A DNA stretch of 9,384 bases from Planctomycetota bacterium. Its GTDB lineage: Bacteria > Planctomycetota > Planctomycetia > Planctomycetales > Planctomycetaceae. Shown piece after piece: positions 1 through 6,164 of the stretch (position 1 is the stretch's first letter; every line of letters starts with the position of its first letter). Both the position numbers and the translations under genes were made by a program. The notes below the pieces were generated by a model. The model had not been told where the DNA came from. It did no database searches and saw only the letters and a list, made by a program, of their open reading frames with translations. The stretch covers positions 1 through 9,384 of the forward strand of contig JAQBZS010000204.1 of the NCBI GenBank assembly GCA_027622115.1, read 5' to 3'.

Positions 1-96
1 ATCAAATGCCGGTTTAATTTCAGCGTCGCCCCTTAATTGTTCAAGTTGTTTCGGCTTCGTCCCTAAGTCTCATTCACGCACGAAAGCAGACCCATT

Positions 97-825
97 TTGC
101 ATACCATCATCCTCGCTTGGGGCGTGCATTTACTGACTGCGTCGGGGGCTGTTTGGTGTCTGCTGGCGATTGAGGCGGCGGTCCGATCGGACTGGCGAGG
201 CGCATTTCTGTGGCTGATCGCGGCCGTGTTTGTGGACGCGATCGACGGCACGCTCGCGCGGTTGGTTCGCGTCAAGGACGTGTTGCCCAACTTCGATGGA
301 ACACTGCTCGACAACATCATCGATTATTTGAGTTACGTCATTGTGCCGGTCGTGATGCTGCCGCGCATGGGTCTGATTGAGCCGGCGATTTCATTTTGGC
401 TCGCGGCCGCGATCTGTTTGGCGTCGGCGTTTCAGTTCTGTCGGGCCGACGCCAAGACGGCGGATCAAACCTTCACGGGTTTTCCGTCGTACTGGAATGT
501 CGTTTTGTTGTATCTGCTGATCTTCGATCTCGGGCCGAACGTCAACGCGGCGATCCTCGCCTTCCTGATCGTGATGGTGTTTGTGCCGATCCGCTACCTG
601 TACCCCACTCGCAGCCCTCGATTTCTGCGACTCACCGTTTTGCTGAGCGCGATTTGGAGTGCGATGATCTTGGTGATGGTGTGGCAGTTGCCGTCGCCGA
701 ACATGCCGCTGGTGTACTCATCCCTGGTTTATGTGGGGTACTATGTGGCGATGAGCGGTTTCTTGATGCTGCAACCGCAACGTGAAGCGGATCACACGGA
801 AATCGTGTTCTCGGACAACTCATGA
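97..825 (+). CDS. pcs: Phosphatidylcholine synthase (CDP-alcohol phosphatidyltransferase family)
   Basis: A 242-residue integral membrane enzyme that probably condenses CDP-diacylglycerol with choline to make phosphatidylcholine and CMP at the cytoplasmic membrane. The CDP-alcohol phosphotransferase signature is present as D50-G51, A54-R55, G68, D72 and D76. The spacing between AR and G is longer than in generic family members, as in bacterial Pcs. The N-terminal VHLLTASGAV and the LDNIIDYLSYVIVP stretch after the motif are also Pcs-like, and the length fits Pcs. About seven or eight hydrophobic segments follow. The start is TTG at 97: an in-frame TAA lies at 64-66, and no ATG or GTG lies between it and the VHLLTASG motif. 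The Shine-Dalgarno is weak, so the exact start is uncertain. It is first in a likely operon, with the selenoprotein gene 15 bases downstream. Another amino-alcohol substrate cannot be excluded, but Pcs is the best fit. Confidence 0.85.
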   Translation: MHTIILAWGVHLLTASGAVWCLLAIEAAVRSDWRGAFLWLIAAVFVDAIDGTLARLVRVKDVLPNFDGTLLDNIIDYLSYVIVPVVMLPRMGLIEPAISFWLAAAICLASAFQFCRADAKTADQTFTGFPSYWNVVLLYLLIFDLGPNVNAAILAFLIVMVFVPIRYLYPTRSPRFLRLTVLLSAIWSAMILVMVWQLPSPNMPLVYSSLVYVGYYVAMSGFLMLQPQREADHTEIVFSDNS

Positions 826-840
826 CAAGGAAAGACTTCC

Positions 841-1188
841 ATGCCGAAAGTGGATTGGAGCTACCATCGCCCGGGTTGAACTTCGTGCAATCGAGCGCAA
901 GAGTTTCTTGCCAACGAAAACGTCGACACCAAAGAAGAAGTCAACGCCAAGAAGCAGCGTTTTGATCGCGAGGGCGCATTGGGGCTGCTGCACGGCGTGA
1001 GCAAACTGCTGGTCGCCAAAGGGAAAAAAGTCACGCAAGTGGATCTCAACCAGGATCGCCCGGACGACGATGCCCTGGCCAAATTGCTGTTGGGTCCAAC
1101 GGGCAACCTGCGAGCCCCCACGTTGCGACGCGGAAAGACTTTGATCGTCGGGTTTCACGAAGACACGTATTCCGAACATTTGACGTAG
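841..1188 (+). CDS. ArsC-like thioredoxin-fold selenoprotein with in-frame TGA (Sec13)
   Basis: Reading from ATG 841 to TAG 1186-1188 gives 115 residues with one internal stop, TGA at 877-879 (codon 13). With Sec at that codon the N-terminus reads HRPGUTSCNRAQEFL, a UxxC version of the CxxC redox motif placed right after the first beta strand, as expected for the ArsC/Spx branch of the thioredoxin fold. The far end has R91-A-P93-T-L-R-R-G-K-T-L-I-V-G-F, matching the R-x-P cis-proline loop and following strand of that family. The frame is otherwise open, with normal codon use on both sides of the TGA. An AAGGA Shine-Dalgarno (827-831) sits 9 bases before the ATG, and pcs ends 15 bases upstream. 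I recall ArsC-family selenoproteins being described in bacteria including planctomycetes, but could not check this. The likely role is thiol/selenol redox chemistry; arsenate reduction is not shown. The alternative is a nonsense mutation of a CTSC protein. A caller unaware of Sec would miss it or start it late (for example TTG 979). Confidence 0.85.
877..879 (+). other. In-frame UGA, probable selenocysteine codon
   Basis: This TGA replaces the first Cys codon of a CxxC motif (the following codons are ACT TCG TGC), which is the commonest position for Sec in bacterial redox selenoproteins. One base change (TGA to TGC) would give CTSC. It is the only stop between ATG 841 and TAG 1186. Confidence 0.8.
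891..917 (+). promoter_or_regulatory. Candidate bacterial SECIS stem-loop
   Basis: A hairpin lies inside the coding region just after the TGA. The upper stem is a perfect 5-bp match, 897-901 (GCAAG) with 907-911 (CTTGC), closing a 5-base loop AGTTT (902-906) with G at loop position 2. A lower stem of 3 bp (891-893 with 915-917) is separated by a small internal loop. The loop starts 22 bases after the TGA. As I recall the bacterial SECIS rules, the apical loop lies about 16-37 bases downstream of the UGA and has a G among its first two bases; this hairpin satisfies both. I judged pairing by eye and computed no folding energy. Confidence 0.55.
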
Positions 1189-1199
1189 AGGGTCAGCCC

Positions 1200-2579
1200 A
1201 TGCGTTCTTCCGACTTGCGGTCCAGCGATACGTCGCACGCGGTTCAACTGTTGCGACGCGATGTGTTGCACATCGGTGGCCTGACGATGCTGGGTCTCGG
1301 CACGGCGTCAGTGGCGTCGTTGCGGCGGGCATCTGCGGATGTCGTTCGAAAGAAGCACGCTCGCAATTGTATTTTGGTCTGGCTGGACGGCGGTCCGAGT
1401 CACCTGGAGACGTTCGACCTCAAACCCGACGCGCCGTCGGAAGTCCGCGGCCCGTTGGCACCGATTCAAACATCGCTCGCCGGCGTGCAATTGAGCGAAT
1501 GCTTGCCGCAACTGGCCCAACGCCTGCGCAAGCTGGCCATCATTCGGTCGATGACGTCACCACTGGGCGAACACAATTTCGGCACGCACTATTTGATGAC
1601 GGGCTACAAACCGACGCCCGTGTTGAGATATCCGTCGTTCGGATCGGTGGGCGCGCATTTGCAACATCTGCGCGAGGACGGCAAGTCGCTGCGAGTGCTG
1701 CCGCCGCAGGTCGCGATCCCGAGTGCTCGCGTGGGTGGCGGCAAATACTCGTTGAACGGCTATCTGCCCGAGCGTTCGGCTCCATTCTCGGTCGGCGGCG
1801 ATCCGGCAAAGCCCGATTTTCAGGTCGCCGGTTTGGAGTTGTTCGCGGGTTTGAACTCCACGCGTTTGGAACGTCGTCGCGAGTTCATCAATCAATTGGA
1901 CGATTTCTTGGCGGAAGCACGTCGGACGCCCGGCAACAGCGTCAATCCGACGTACGAGCAAGCCTTCGAGTTGCTGACTTCGTCGTCGGCCAAGAGTGCG
2001 TTCGAGTTGGACCAGGAATCGCCGGCGGTGCGAAACAAATACGGCCGCAAATCGATCGGACAGAGTTGCCTGTTGGCTCGGCGATTGGTGGAACGTGGAG
2101 TGTCGTTTGTGACGGTCAATAATCGCGGGTGGGACACGCATCAGGACTTGTACACGCGACTCAAGGAAGGCTTCACCGGAGCCCGTAAACCGGTCGGTCT
2201 GATCCCGTCGCTTGACCTGGCGGTCAGTGCCCTGGTGGATGATCTCGCGGAACGGAGCCTGCTGGATGAGACGTTGATCGTGGTGATGGGTGAATTCGGT
2301 CGCACCCCGAAGCTCAACACGAACGGCGGTCGAGACCACTGGCCGCGAGTTTTCAGCGTGCTGGTCGCGGGCGGAGGCGTCGTGGGCGGACAAGTCATCG
2401 GCGAAAGCGATGCCGTGGGCGAAGGGCCACAGAGCGACCCGGTAACTCCGTCTGATTTAGTCGCCACGATTTACAAGTTGTTGGGCATCGATCCCAAGCT
2501 GGAACTGACCACTGCGGACGGAAGACCGGTATCGCTGACGCCGCATGGCAGCCGAGTCGTCCAAGCGATCACGGGGTAG
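1200..2579 (+). CDS. DUF1501 family protein with Tat-type leader
   Basis: A 459-residue DUF1501 protein of the alkaline phosphatase/sulfatase-like superfamily, abundant in planctomycetes and of unknown substrate. The N-terminus carries LLRRDVLHIGG (R19, R20) followed by a hydrophobic stretch to about residue 40, a Tat-like leader, so export is likely. Family hallmarks are visible: WLDGGPSHLETFDLKP (61-76), HNFGTHYLMTGY (125-136), GWDTH (310-314), GEFGRTPKLN (364-373) and GRDHWP (377-382). The D, H and E residues of these blocks are the probable metal or phosphoester site by analogy to the fold. The C-terminal TPSDLVATIYKLLGID (416-431) is also typical. ATG 1200 is preceded by GAGGG at 1188-1192, which overlaps the upstream stop codon; only 11 bases separate the two genes, so co-transcription is likely. 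Many family members pair with DUF1549/DUF1553 cytochrome genes, but none lies here. The substrate is unknown. Confidence 0.93.
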   Translation: MRSSDLRSSDTSHAVQLLRRDVLHIGGLTMLGLGTASVASLRRASADVVRKKHARNCILVWLDGGPSHLETFDLKPDAPSEVRGPLAPIQTSLAGVQLSECLPQLAQRLRKLAIIRSMTSPLGEHNFGTHYLMTGYKPTPVLRYPSFGSVGAHLQHLREDGKSLRVLPPQVAIPSARVGGGKYSLNGYLPERSAPFSVGGDPAKPDFQVAGLELFAGLNSTRLERRREFINQLDDFLAEARRTPGNSVNPTYEQAFELLTSSSAKSAFELDQESPAVRNKYGRKSIGQSCLLARRLVERGVSFVTVNNRGWDTHQDLYTRLKEGFTGARKPVGLIPSLDLAVSALVDDLAERSLLDETLIVVMGEFGRTPKLNTNGGRDHWPRVFSVLVAGGGVVGGQVIGESDAVGEGPQSDPVTPSDLVATIYKLLGIDPKLELTTADGRPVSLTPHGSRVVQAITG

Positions 2580-2599
2580 CTTTCCCTGATTGATATTGA

Positions 2600-2644
2600 C
2601 AACGGGCCGCGCCTGTCGGCACATGGAAACCGCGCGGCCCGTTG
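2600..2644 (+). terminator. Strong GC-rich hairpin, probable terminator without T-tract
   Basis: A perfect 13-bp inverted repeat (2600-2612 with 2632-2644) encloses a 19-base loop, starting 20 bases after the DUF1501 stop. The stem is mostly G+C. No run of T follows on either strand, so it is not a classical intrinsic terminator. Its place between the convergent DUF1501 gene and the 2722-3057 gene suggests transcript end formation or 3'-end protection for one or both. Confidence 0.6.
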
Positions 2645-2721
2645 GGCACTGCGGTTAAACGAGCCGATTTCGTCCGTGTGGAGAATACACGGCTTTCCGA
2701 TTCGACTGCGCGCGGCCTCAA

Positions 2722-3057
2722 TCAGATCTCATGCATCATGCCGAACTGTGATTCGGCCGAAACCGGAATCTCGTTGGGACTTGTCGTGTAATTCGGTGCT
2801 GGAATGTCGTGGGCTTCATGAACATCGAGCGCCGTCATTGGCATGAGCGGCACGAATTGGCGACCGCGAGCGATCGAATTTTCGTCATTCAAGAATTGCG
2901 TCTCGGCAGGGGCGACCGTCGACTCAACATCGATCTTCGCCATTTCGTCAAGCACGATTGCATTCCACGATTGGTCTCGTTGACCGACTGATTGGAAGTT
3001 CTCGCGAGCCCAACGGCGCAAACGCAATTCCTGAACCATATCCATCATGTTGCTCAT
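2722..3057 (-). CDS. Small hypothetical protein (111 aa)
   Basis: The predicted product has 111 residues and I do not recognise the family. The N-terminal part is basic and probably helical (QELRLRRWAREN, residues 9-20, then WNAIVLDEMAKID at 31-43). The C-terminal half is richer in proline and acidic residues and looks loosely structured. There is no signal peptide, TM segment or Cys motif. I chose ATG at 3057-3055 because a GTGAGG Shine-Dalgarno-like stretch lies about 6 bases upstream. The frame stays open further upstream to 3192, but that extension translates the AT-rich repeat-like tract at 3137-3172 and is unlikely to be coding. The gene converges with DUF1501 across the 2600-2644 hairpin. 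The regular basic-helix pattern makes a real, perhaps lineage-specific, protein more likely than a chance frame. Confidence 0.55.
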   Translation of the reverse strand: MSNMMDMVQELRLRRWARENFQSVGQRDQSWNAIVLDEMAKIDVESTVAPAETQFLNDENSIARGRQFVPLMPMTALDVHEAHDIPAPNYTTSPNEIPVSAESQFGMMHEI

Positions 3058-3491
3058 GGGGTGCCTCACTGTTTGACCGAAACACTTGCCAAGCATCCGT
3101 GACGAAATTCGCACCCGAGTGAAGGTTGCGGGGAACGGCAAATTACAGATCGAAAATCCAAAATCGAAATTGCTTGAGCCGTCTTCCGACACATCGCTAC
3201 TACAATTTCGACGTTGTCAAGCCGGCACGGTACGAATTCGGTCGATCTCGGCCTCGAAAACGGACACGGCGGTGGGTTGGAGTCATGCCAAGCCTTGCGT
3301 GCATTGCTCCGAATGGTGCGATTCGACTGGCTTTCCCGTGTGCAACGTTTTCGAGTCTCGACGGCTTCCGCTTACCGGATGGACCGTGTCCCGACTCGGT
3401 TGCATACGCGACCGTTGGCGGAATGCCTCTCAATCGGCGATTATGCAAACTGTCAAACGCCCGCCGTGTTTCGAGAATCGTTTGAGGCCCT
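3058..3491. other. 434-base intergenic region between divergent genes
   Basis: This stretch lies between the minus-strand 111-residue gene and the plus-strand MFS gene, so it should hold both promoters. Several overlapping open frames of 60-145 codons exist on both strands, but none has a recognisable motif or hydrophobic pattern and they contradict each other. A TACAAT hexamer at 3201-3206 resembles a -10 box but has no well-spaced -35. An AT-rich repeat-like tract occupies 3137-3172. I see no tRNA, riboswitch or terminator. Confidence 0.6.
3137..3172. repeat. AT-rich degenerate repeat tract (ATCGAAAATCC-type)
   Basis: Within GC-moderate DNA this short stretch is A/T-rich and internally repetitive: ATCGAAAATC (3149-3158) is followed by AAATCGAAAT (3161-3170). 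Read on the minus strand it gives NFDFGFSICNLPF. Strings of that style are, from memory, common in spurious translations of dispersed intergenic repeats in planctomycetes and relatives. Only one copy lies in the window, so dispersal is inferred. Confidence 0.4.
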
Positions 3492-4850
3492 GTGAGTTCT
3501 CCTTCCGCAGATCACACCATTGATGCCCGCCGGCAAACGGATGAGGACGACACAGCGGCAGCCAAACAAGCCGAGATTCTCCGTGAGGAACCGCGGAATC
3601 TCATCTTGCTTGCCGTCCATCACGTCTGGCTTCGAGTCGGTTGGATCTTCAAGACCGAGACCGTGATCATGCCGGCCTTTCTGGACACGATCCACGGAGC
3701 CGGTTGGGTTCGCGGCTGTCTACCGGCGCTGAATCGTTTCGGGCAAAGCGTGCCGCCGATGTACTTCGCGGACCGCTTGCGCAACTCAAACCGGAAGAAG
3801 TGGACGCTCATCGCCACAACTCTGGGCATGGCGATTCCGTTCCTCACTCTGTCGCTGATCTGGTCGCTGGTCTCGGCAAGCTCACCGACCTGGATGCCGC
3901 TGTGTTTCTTGGGATGTTATGGGCTGTTCTTCGCGACAACCGGTCTGAATCAAGTCGCCTTCGGCACGGTTCAAGGCAAGTTGATCCGAGCCGATCGCCG
4001 CGGGCGGTTGATGATCATTTCGTCCACGGTGGGCTCGGTGGCTTCCATCGCTTGCGCGTGGCTTTTCCTCAGCGAATGGCTGCTGTTGCCGGACCGAGGT
4101 TTCTCGCGAATGTTCCTGATCACGGGATGCGGGTTTCTGATTTCCGGCTGCATCGTGTTTTTCGTTCGCGAGCCGCCCGATCACAAGAAGCAGCCGCCGG
4201 CCCGCTTTCTGAAGTCGTTCGGCGAGTCGTGGAACTGCATTCGGCAAGACCGTGATCTGCGAAACCTCGTGCTGGTCGCGATGTTGTTCATCGCGTCACA
4301 ATTCGCCTTTCCGCATTATGTGCCTTTGGGAAACCGCGTGCGGTCGAGCGATCATTCCATCTTGCATTGGTTGATCGCGCAAAACGCCGGTGCTGGATTC
4401 TTTGGGATGGTTGCAGGAGTCGTCGCGGATCGCTGGGGCAATCGCCTCGTGCTGCGAATCCTGATCTTCGGGGCATGCTGTACCCCGACGATGGCCATCG
4501 GGCTCGCGGTGTGGTTTCCGGAATTGCCGATCCCGTTCTGGCTGACGTTCTTCGTGCTCGGCACCGTCCCCACAACGTTTAAGGCACTCACCAACTATGC
4601 GTTGGAAATCACCGAGCCGAAGAATCACCCGCGCTACATCAGCACCTTGCGTCTCGGCATGATGTTGCCGTTCGTGCTGTCTCCGCTGTTTGGAGCCTGG
4701 ATCGACGCTGCGGGATTCGAGCCGGCATTCCTCACGACGAGCGCGGTGATCGCCGTTGGAGGTCTAATGACGTTTCGGTTGTCCGAACCACGACTGGATG
4801 CCAAGTCGATCGCCGAGGCAGCCGCGTTGTTCCCGCCCCAAGTGCCGTGA
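3492..4850 (+). CDS. MFS transporter, 12 TM, substrate unknown
   Basis: A 452-residue protein of the major facilitator superfamily. A soluble charged N-terminus of about 35 residues precedes roughly twelve hydrophobic segments, near 36-60, 66-90, 104-128, 133-150, 172-196, 206-225, 257-275, 292-312, 319-340, 346-364, 386-404 and 412-430. The second half has a motif A-type loop, G309-x3-D313-R314-x-G316-x-R318. The first half has a degenerate equivalent around YFADRLRNSNRKKW (91-104). The start is GTG 3492, with TGAGG at 3483-3487 and a short spacer of 4 bases; the first TM follows well inside the frame, so the start does not affect the call. The gene converges with actF, with only 18 bases between the stop codons and no room for a terminator. 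The sequence does not reveal a substrate, and a link to respiration is not implied. Confidence 0.85.
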   Translation: MSSPSADHTIDARRQTDEDDTAAAKQAEILREEPRNLILLAVHHVWLRVGWIFKTETVIMPAFLDTIHGAGWVRGCLPALNRFGQSVPPMYFADRLRNSNRKKWTLIATTLGMAIPFLTLSLIWSLVSASSPTWMPLCFLGCYGLFFATTGLNQVAFGTVQGKLIRADRRGRLMIISSTVGSVASIACAWLFLSEWLLLPDRGFSRMFLITGCGFLISGCIVFFVREPPDHKKQPPARFLKSFGESWNCIRQDRDLRNLVLVAMLFIASQFAFPHYVPLGNRVRSSDHSILHWLIAQNAGAGFFGMVAGVVADRWGNRLVLRILIFGACCTPTMAIGLAVWFPELPIPFWLTFFVLGTVPTTFKALTNYALEITEPKNHPRYISTLRLGMMLPFVLSPLFGAWIDAAGFEPAFLTTSAVIAVGGLMTFRLSEPRLDAKSIAEAAALFPPQVP

Positions 4851-4868
4851 AATGCGGTGAGTCGCGAC

Positions 4869-6011
4869 TTAGCCGTCCGCCAACGACGTTCTGAATACCG
4901 ATTGACGACTTTTTCCGGCGAACGCGTACAGGAACAACAGGCCGGATCCGCCAACTGAAACGGCCGCCGTCGCCAGTTCCCAGATTCCGAATACCGGGGC
5001 GGTTCCGACGACGGGCGGGAAAACCATCACGTACAGATCAACCCAACGCCCGATGAGAATAACGACGGCGATCTTCAGCATCGCGCTTTCGTTGCGTTTG
5101 TTTCGCTTGGGGAGCAATGCAAAGAACGGGATCACCCAATTCAGCACGATGCTGCCGATGACGATCGGTCCCCAGGCGCCGGTGGCTCGCAGGATGAAAT
5201 AAGACGTTTCTTCCGGGATGTTCGAATACCAAATCAGCATGTATTGACTGAACCAGATATACATCCAGAAGCAACTGAAACCGATCAGTAGCTTGCCGAG
5301 ATCGTGCAGGTGCTCGTCTTTGAAGATGCCGTGCAGCGGTCCGGCTTTTCTCAATGCGATGCAGGCGATGATCATCACCGCCAGGACGCTCATCACTAAG
5401 CCGGAGAAGTGGTAGACGCCCCAAATCGTGCTGAACCACATGGGTTCGAGGGCCATGATCCAGTCGGCACTCGCCAGGGACAGCGTTACGCCGAAGATCG
5501 CGAGGAACAACGCCGACAACCCGCAGCTTATTCGCACTCCCGCCATGAGATCCGGCTGTTGCGATCTGGCAACCATTAGTCTCGCGAATAACATCCACAG
5601 CACGACATAGACAACGGATCGAACCGAGAAGAACGCCGTGTTTAGCCACAACTCCTTGAACCAAAACGTCCCGGCATCTCCTTCGCCGTGATGATGCCAA
5701 CTGTAACCTGGGAGTCTTATGGCGATGACCACCAGCAACACGACGCTCGCGATGGGAAGCGTTTTTGCGATCGTTTCGGGGACTTGGCGGAAGGCTGCGT
5801 TCCAGTTGGCACCGCACACGGCACAGAGCGCGATGAAGGCGCCGCCGCCGAGACCAAGAGTCACAACGTAATAGGACCCGACAAACGCGTTGGCCCAAAT
5901 TCGCTCCGGCGTCACGAACGCGCCCACGAATAGGATCGCCGCTCCGATGGCGGTGATCACCGAGAGTTTACGTGTGAGTCCACGAGGTGGTGTGTAGCTC
6001 GTGTCTTTCAT
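4869..6011 (-). CDS. actF: Alternative complex III subunit ActF (NrfD-like membrane subunit)
   Basis: ActF is the second NrfD-like integral membrane subunit of quinol:cytochrome c oxidoreductase, thought to take part in quinone binding or proton transfer next to ActC. The 380-residue product has about ten hydrophobic segments (near 17-34, 44-65, 85-102, 118-145, 160-180, 195-220, 237-262, 278-300, 311-333, 345-366). The family block around SADWIMALEPMWFSTIWGVY (181-200) is intact, as are W121-x-N124 in TM4 and SQYMLIWYSNIPEET (255-269). I chose ATG 6011, with GGAAAA upstream; GTG 6050 would add 13 residues and has no better Shine-Dalgarno. Unlike the other act genes it does not overlap its upstream neighbour: about 150 bases, including a large inverted repeat, separate it from actE. 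No cytochrome oxidase or SCO gene follows; the convergent MFS gene ends the cluster. Confidence 0.9.
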   Translation of the reverse strand: MKDTSYTPPRGLTRKLSVITAIGAAILFVGAFVTPERIWANAFVGSYYVVTLGLGGGAFIALCAVCGANWNAAFRQVPETIAKTLPIASVVLLVVIAIRLPGYSWHHHGEGDAGTFWFKELWLNTAFFSVRSVVYVVLWMLFARLMVARSQQPDLMAGVRISCGLSALFLAIFGVTLSLASADWIMALEPMWFSTIWGVYHFSGLVMSVLAVMIIACIALRKAGPLHGIFKDEHLHDLGKLLIGFSCFWMYIWFSQYMLIWYSNIPEETSYFILRATGAWGPIVIGSIVLNWVIPFFALLPKRNKRNESAMLKIAVVILIGRWVDLYVMVFPPVVGTAPVFGIWELATAAVSVGGSGLLFLYAFAGKSRQSVFRTSLADG

Positions 6012-6098
6012 TGTGCTTTTTCCATTGTGCGTCTGAATGTTGAGTCTCACTCGTCTGCACTGCTAACCATCAAAATTCGCGAGGCTTGCGCGCATTTG

Positions 6099-6164
6099 TT
6101 GAACAGGAGACAACAGAGGAAACAGAGTTTCCTTTCTCCGTTTCCTCTGTTGTCTCCTGTTCAA
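6099..6164. repeat. 25-bp perfect inverted repeat at actE-actF junction
   Basis: Arms 6099-6123 and 6140-6164 are perfect reverse complements around a 16-base purine/pyrimidine-skewed loop (6124-6139). The arms hold short quasi-repeats of AACAGAGGA/GGAAAC type. The actE stop codon (6163-6161) lies inside one arm. No T-run follows on either strand, so it is not a classical terminator. It could be a mobile palindromic (REP/MITE-like) element or an mRNA processing or attenuation hairpin that lowers actF relative to actB-E. Confidence 0.85.

Noticed and set aside
877..879. Reading the ArsC-like gene as a pseudogene killed by a nonsense mutation
   Set aside because: The stop lies exactly at the Sec-favoured redox position, there is no other lesion, and a SECIS-like hairpin follows. 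It remains the main alternative if the genome lacks Sec machinery.
878..906. A different, imperfect hairpin starting at the TGA itself (loop AATCGA)
   Set aside because: It has several bulges, no G among its first two loop bases, and a loop only about 9 bases from the UGA. The 897-911 hairpin fits SECIS rules better.
820..1332. A 170-codon open frame on the minus strand across the selenoprotein region
   Set aside because: No recognisable motif, antisense to a better-supported gene, and spanning three plus-strand genes.
1557..2393. A 278-codon minus-strand open frame inside the DUF1501 gene
   Set aside because: Antisense shadow of a clear DUF1501 gene; Arg/Gln-rich composition typical of such shadows.
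3201..3206. TACAAT as the -10 box of an MFS promoter
   Set aside because: The nearest -35-like TTGAGC (3174-3179) is 21 bases away, too far, and planctomycete promoter rules are uncertain.
3126..3485. A 119-codon plus-strand open frame just before the MFS gene
   Set aside because: It starts inside the AT-rich repeat tract, competes with other frames, and shows no motif or convincing Shine-Dalgarno.
6011..6050. GTG 6050 as the start of actF
   Set aside because: It adds 13 polar residues with no family similarity and no better Shine-Dalgarno than ATG 6011.
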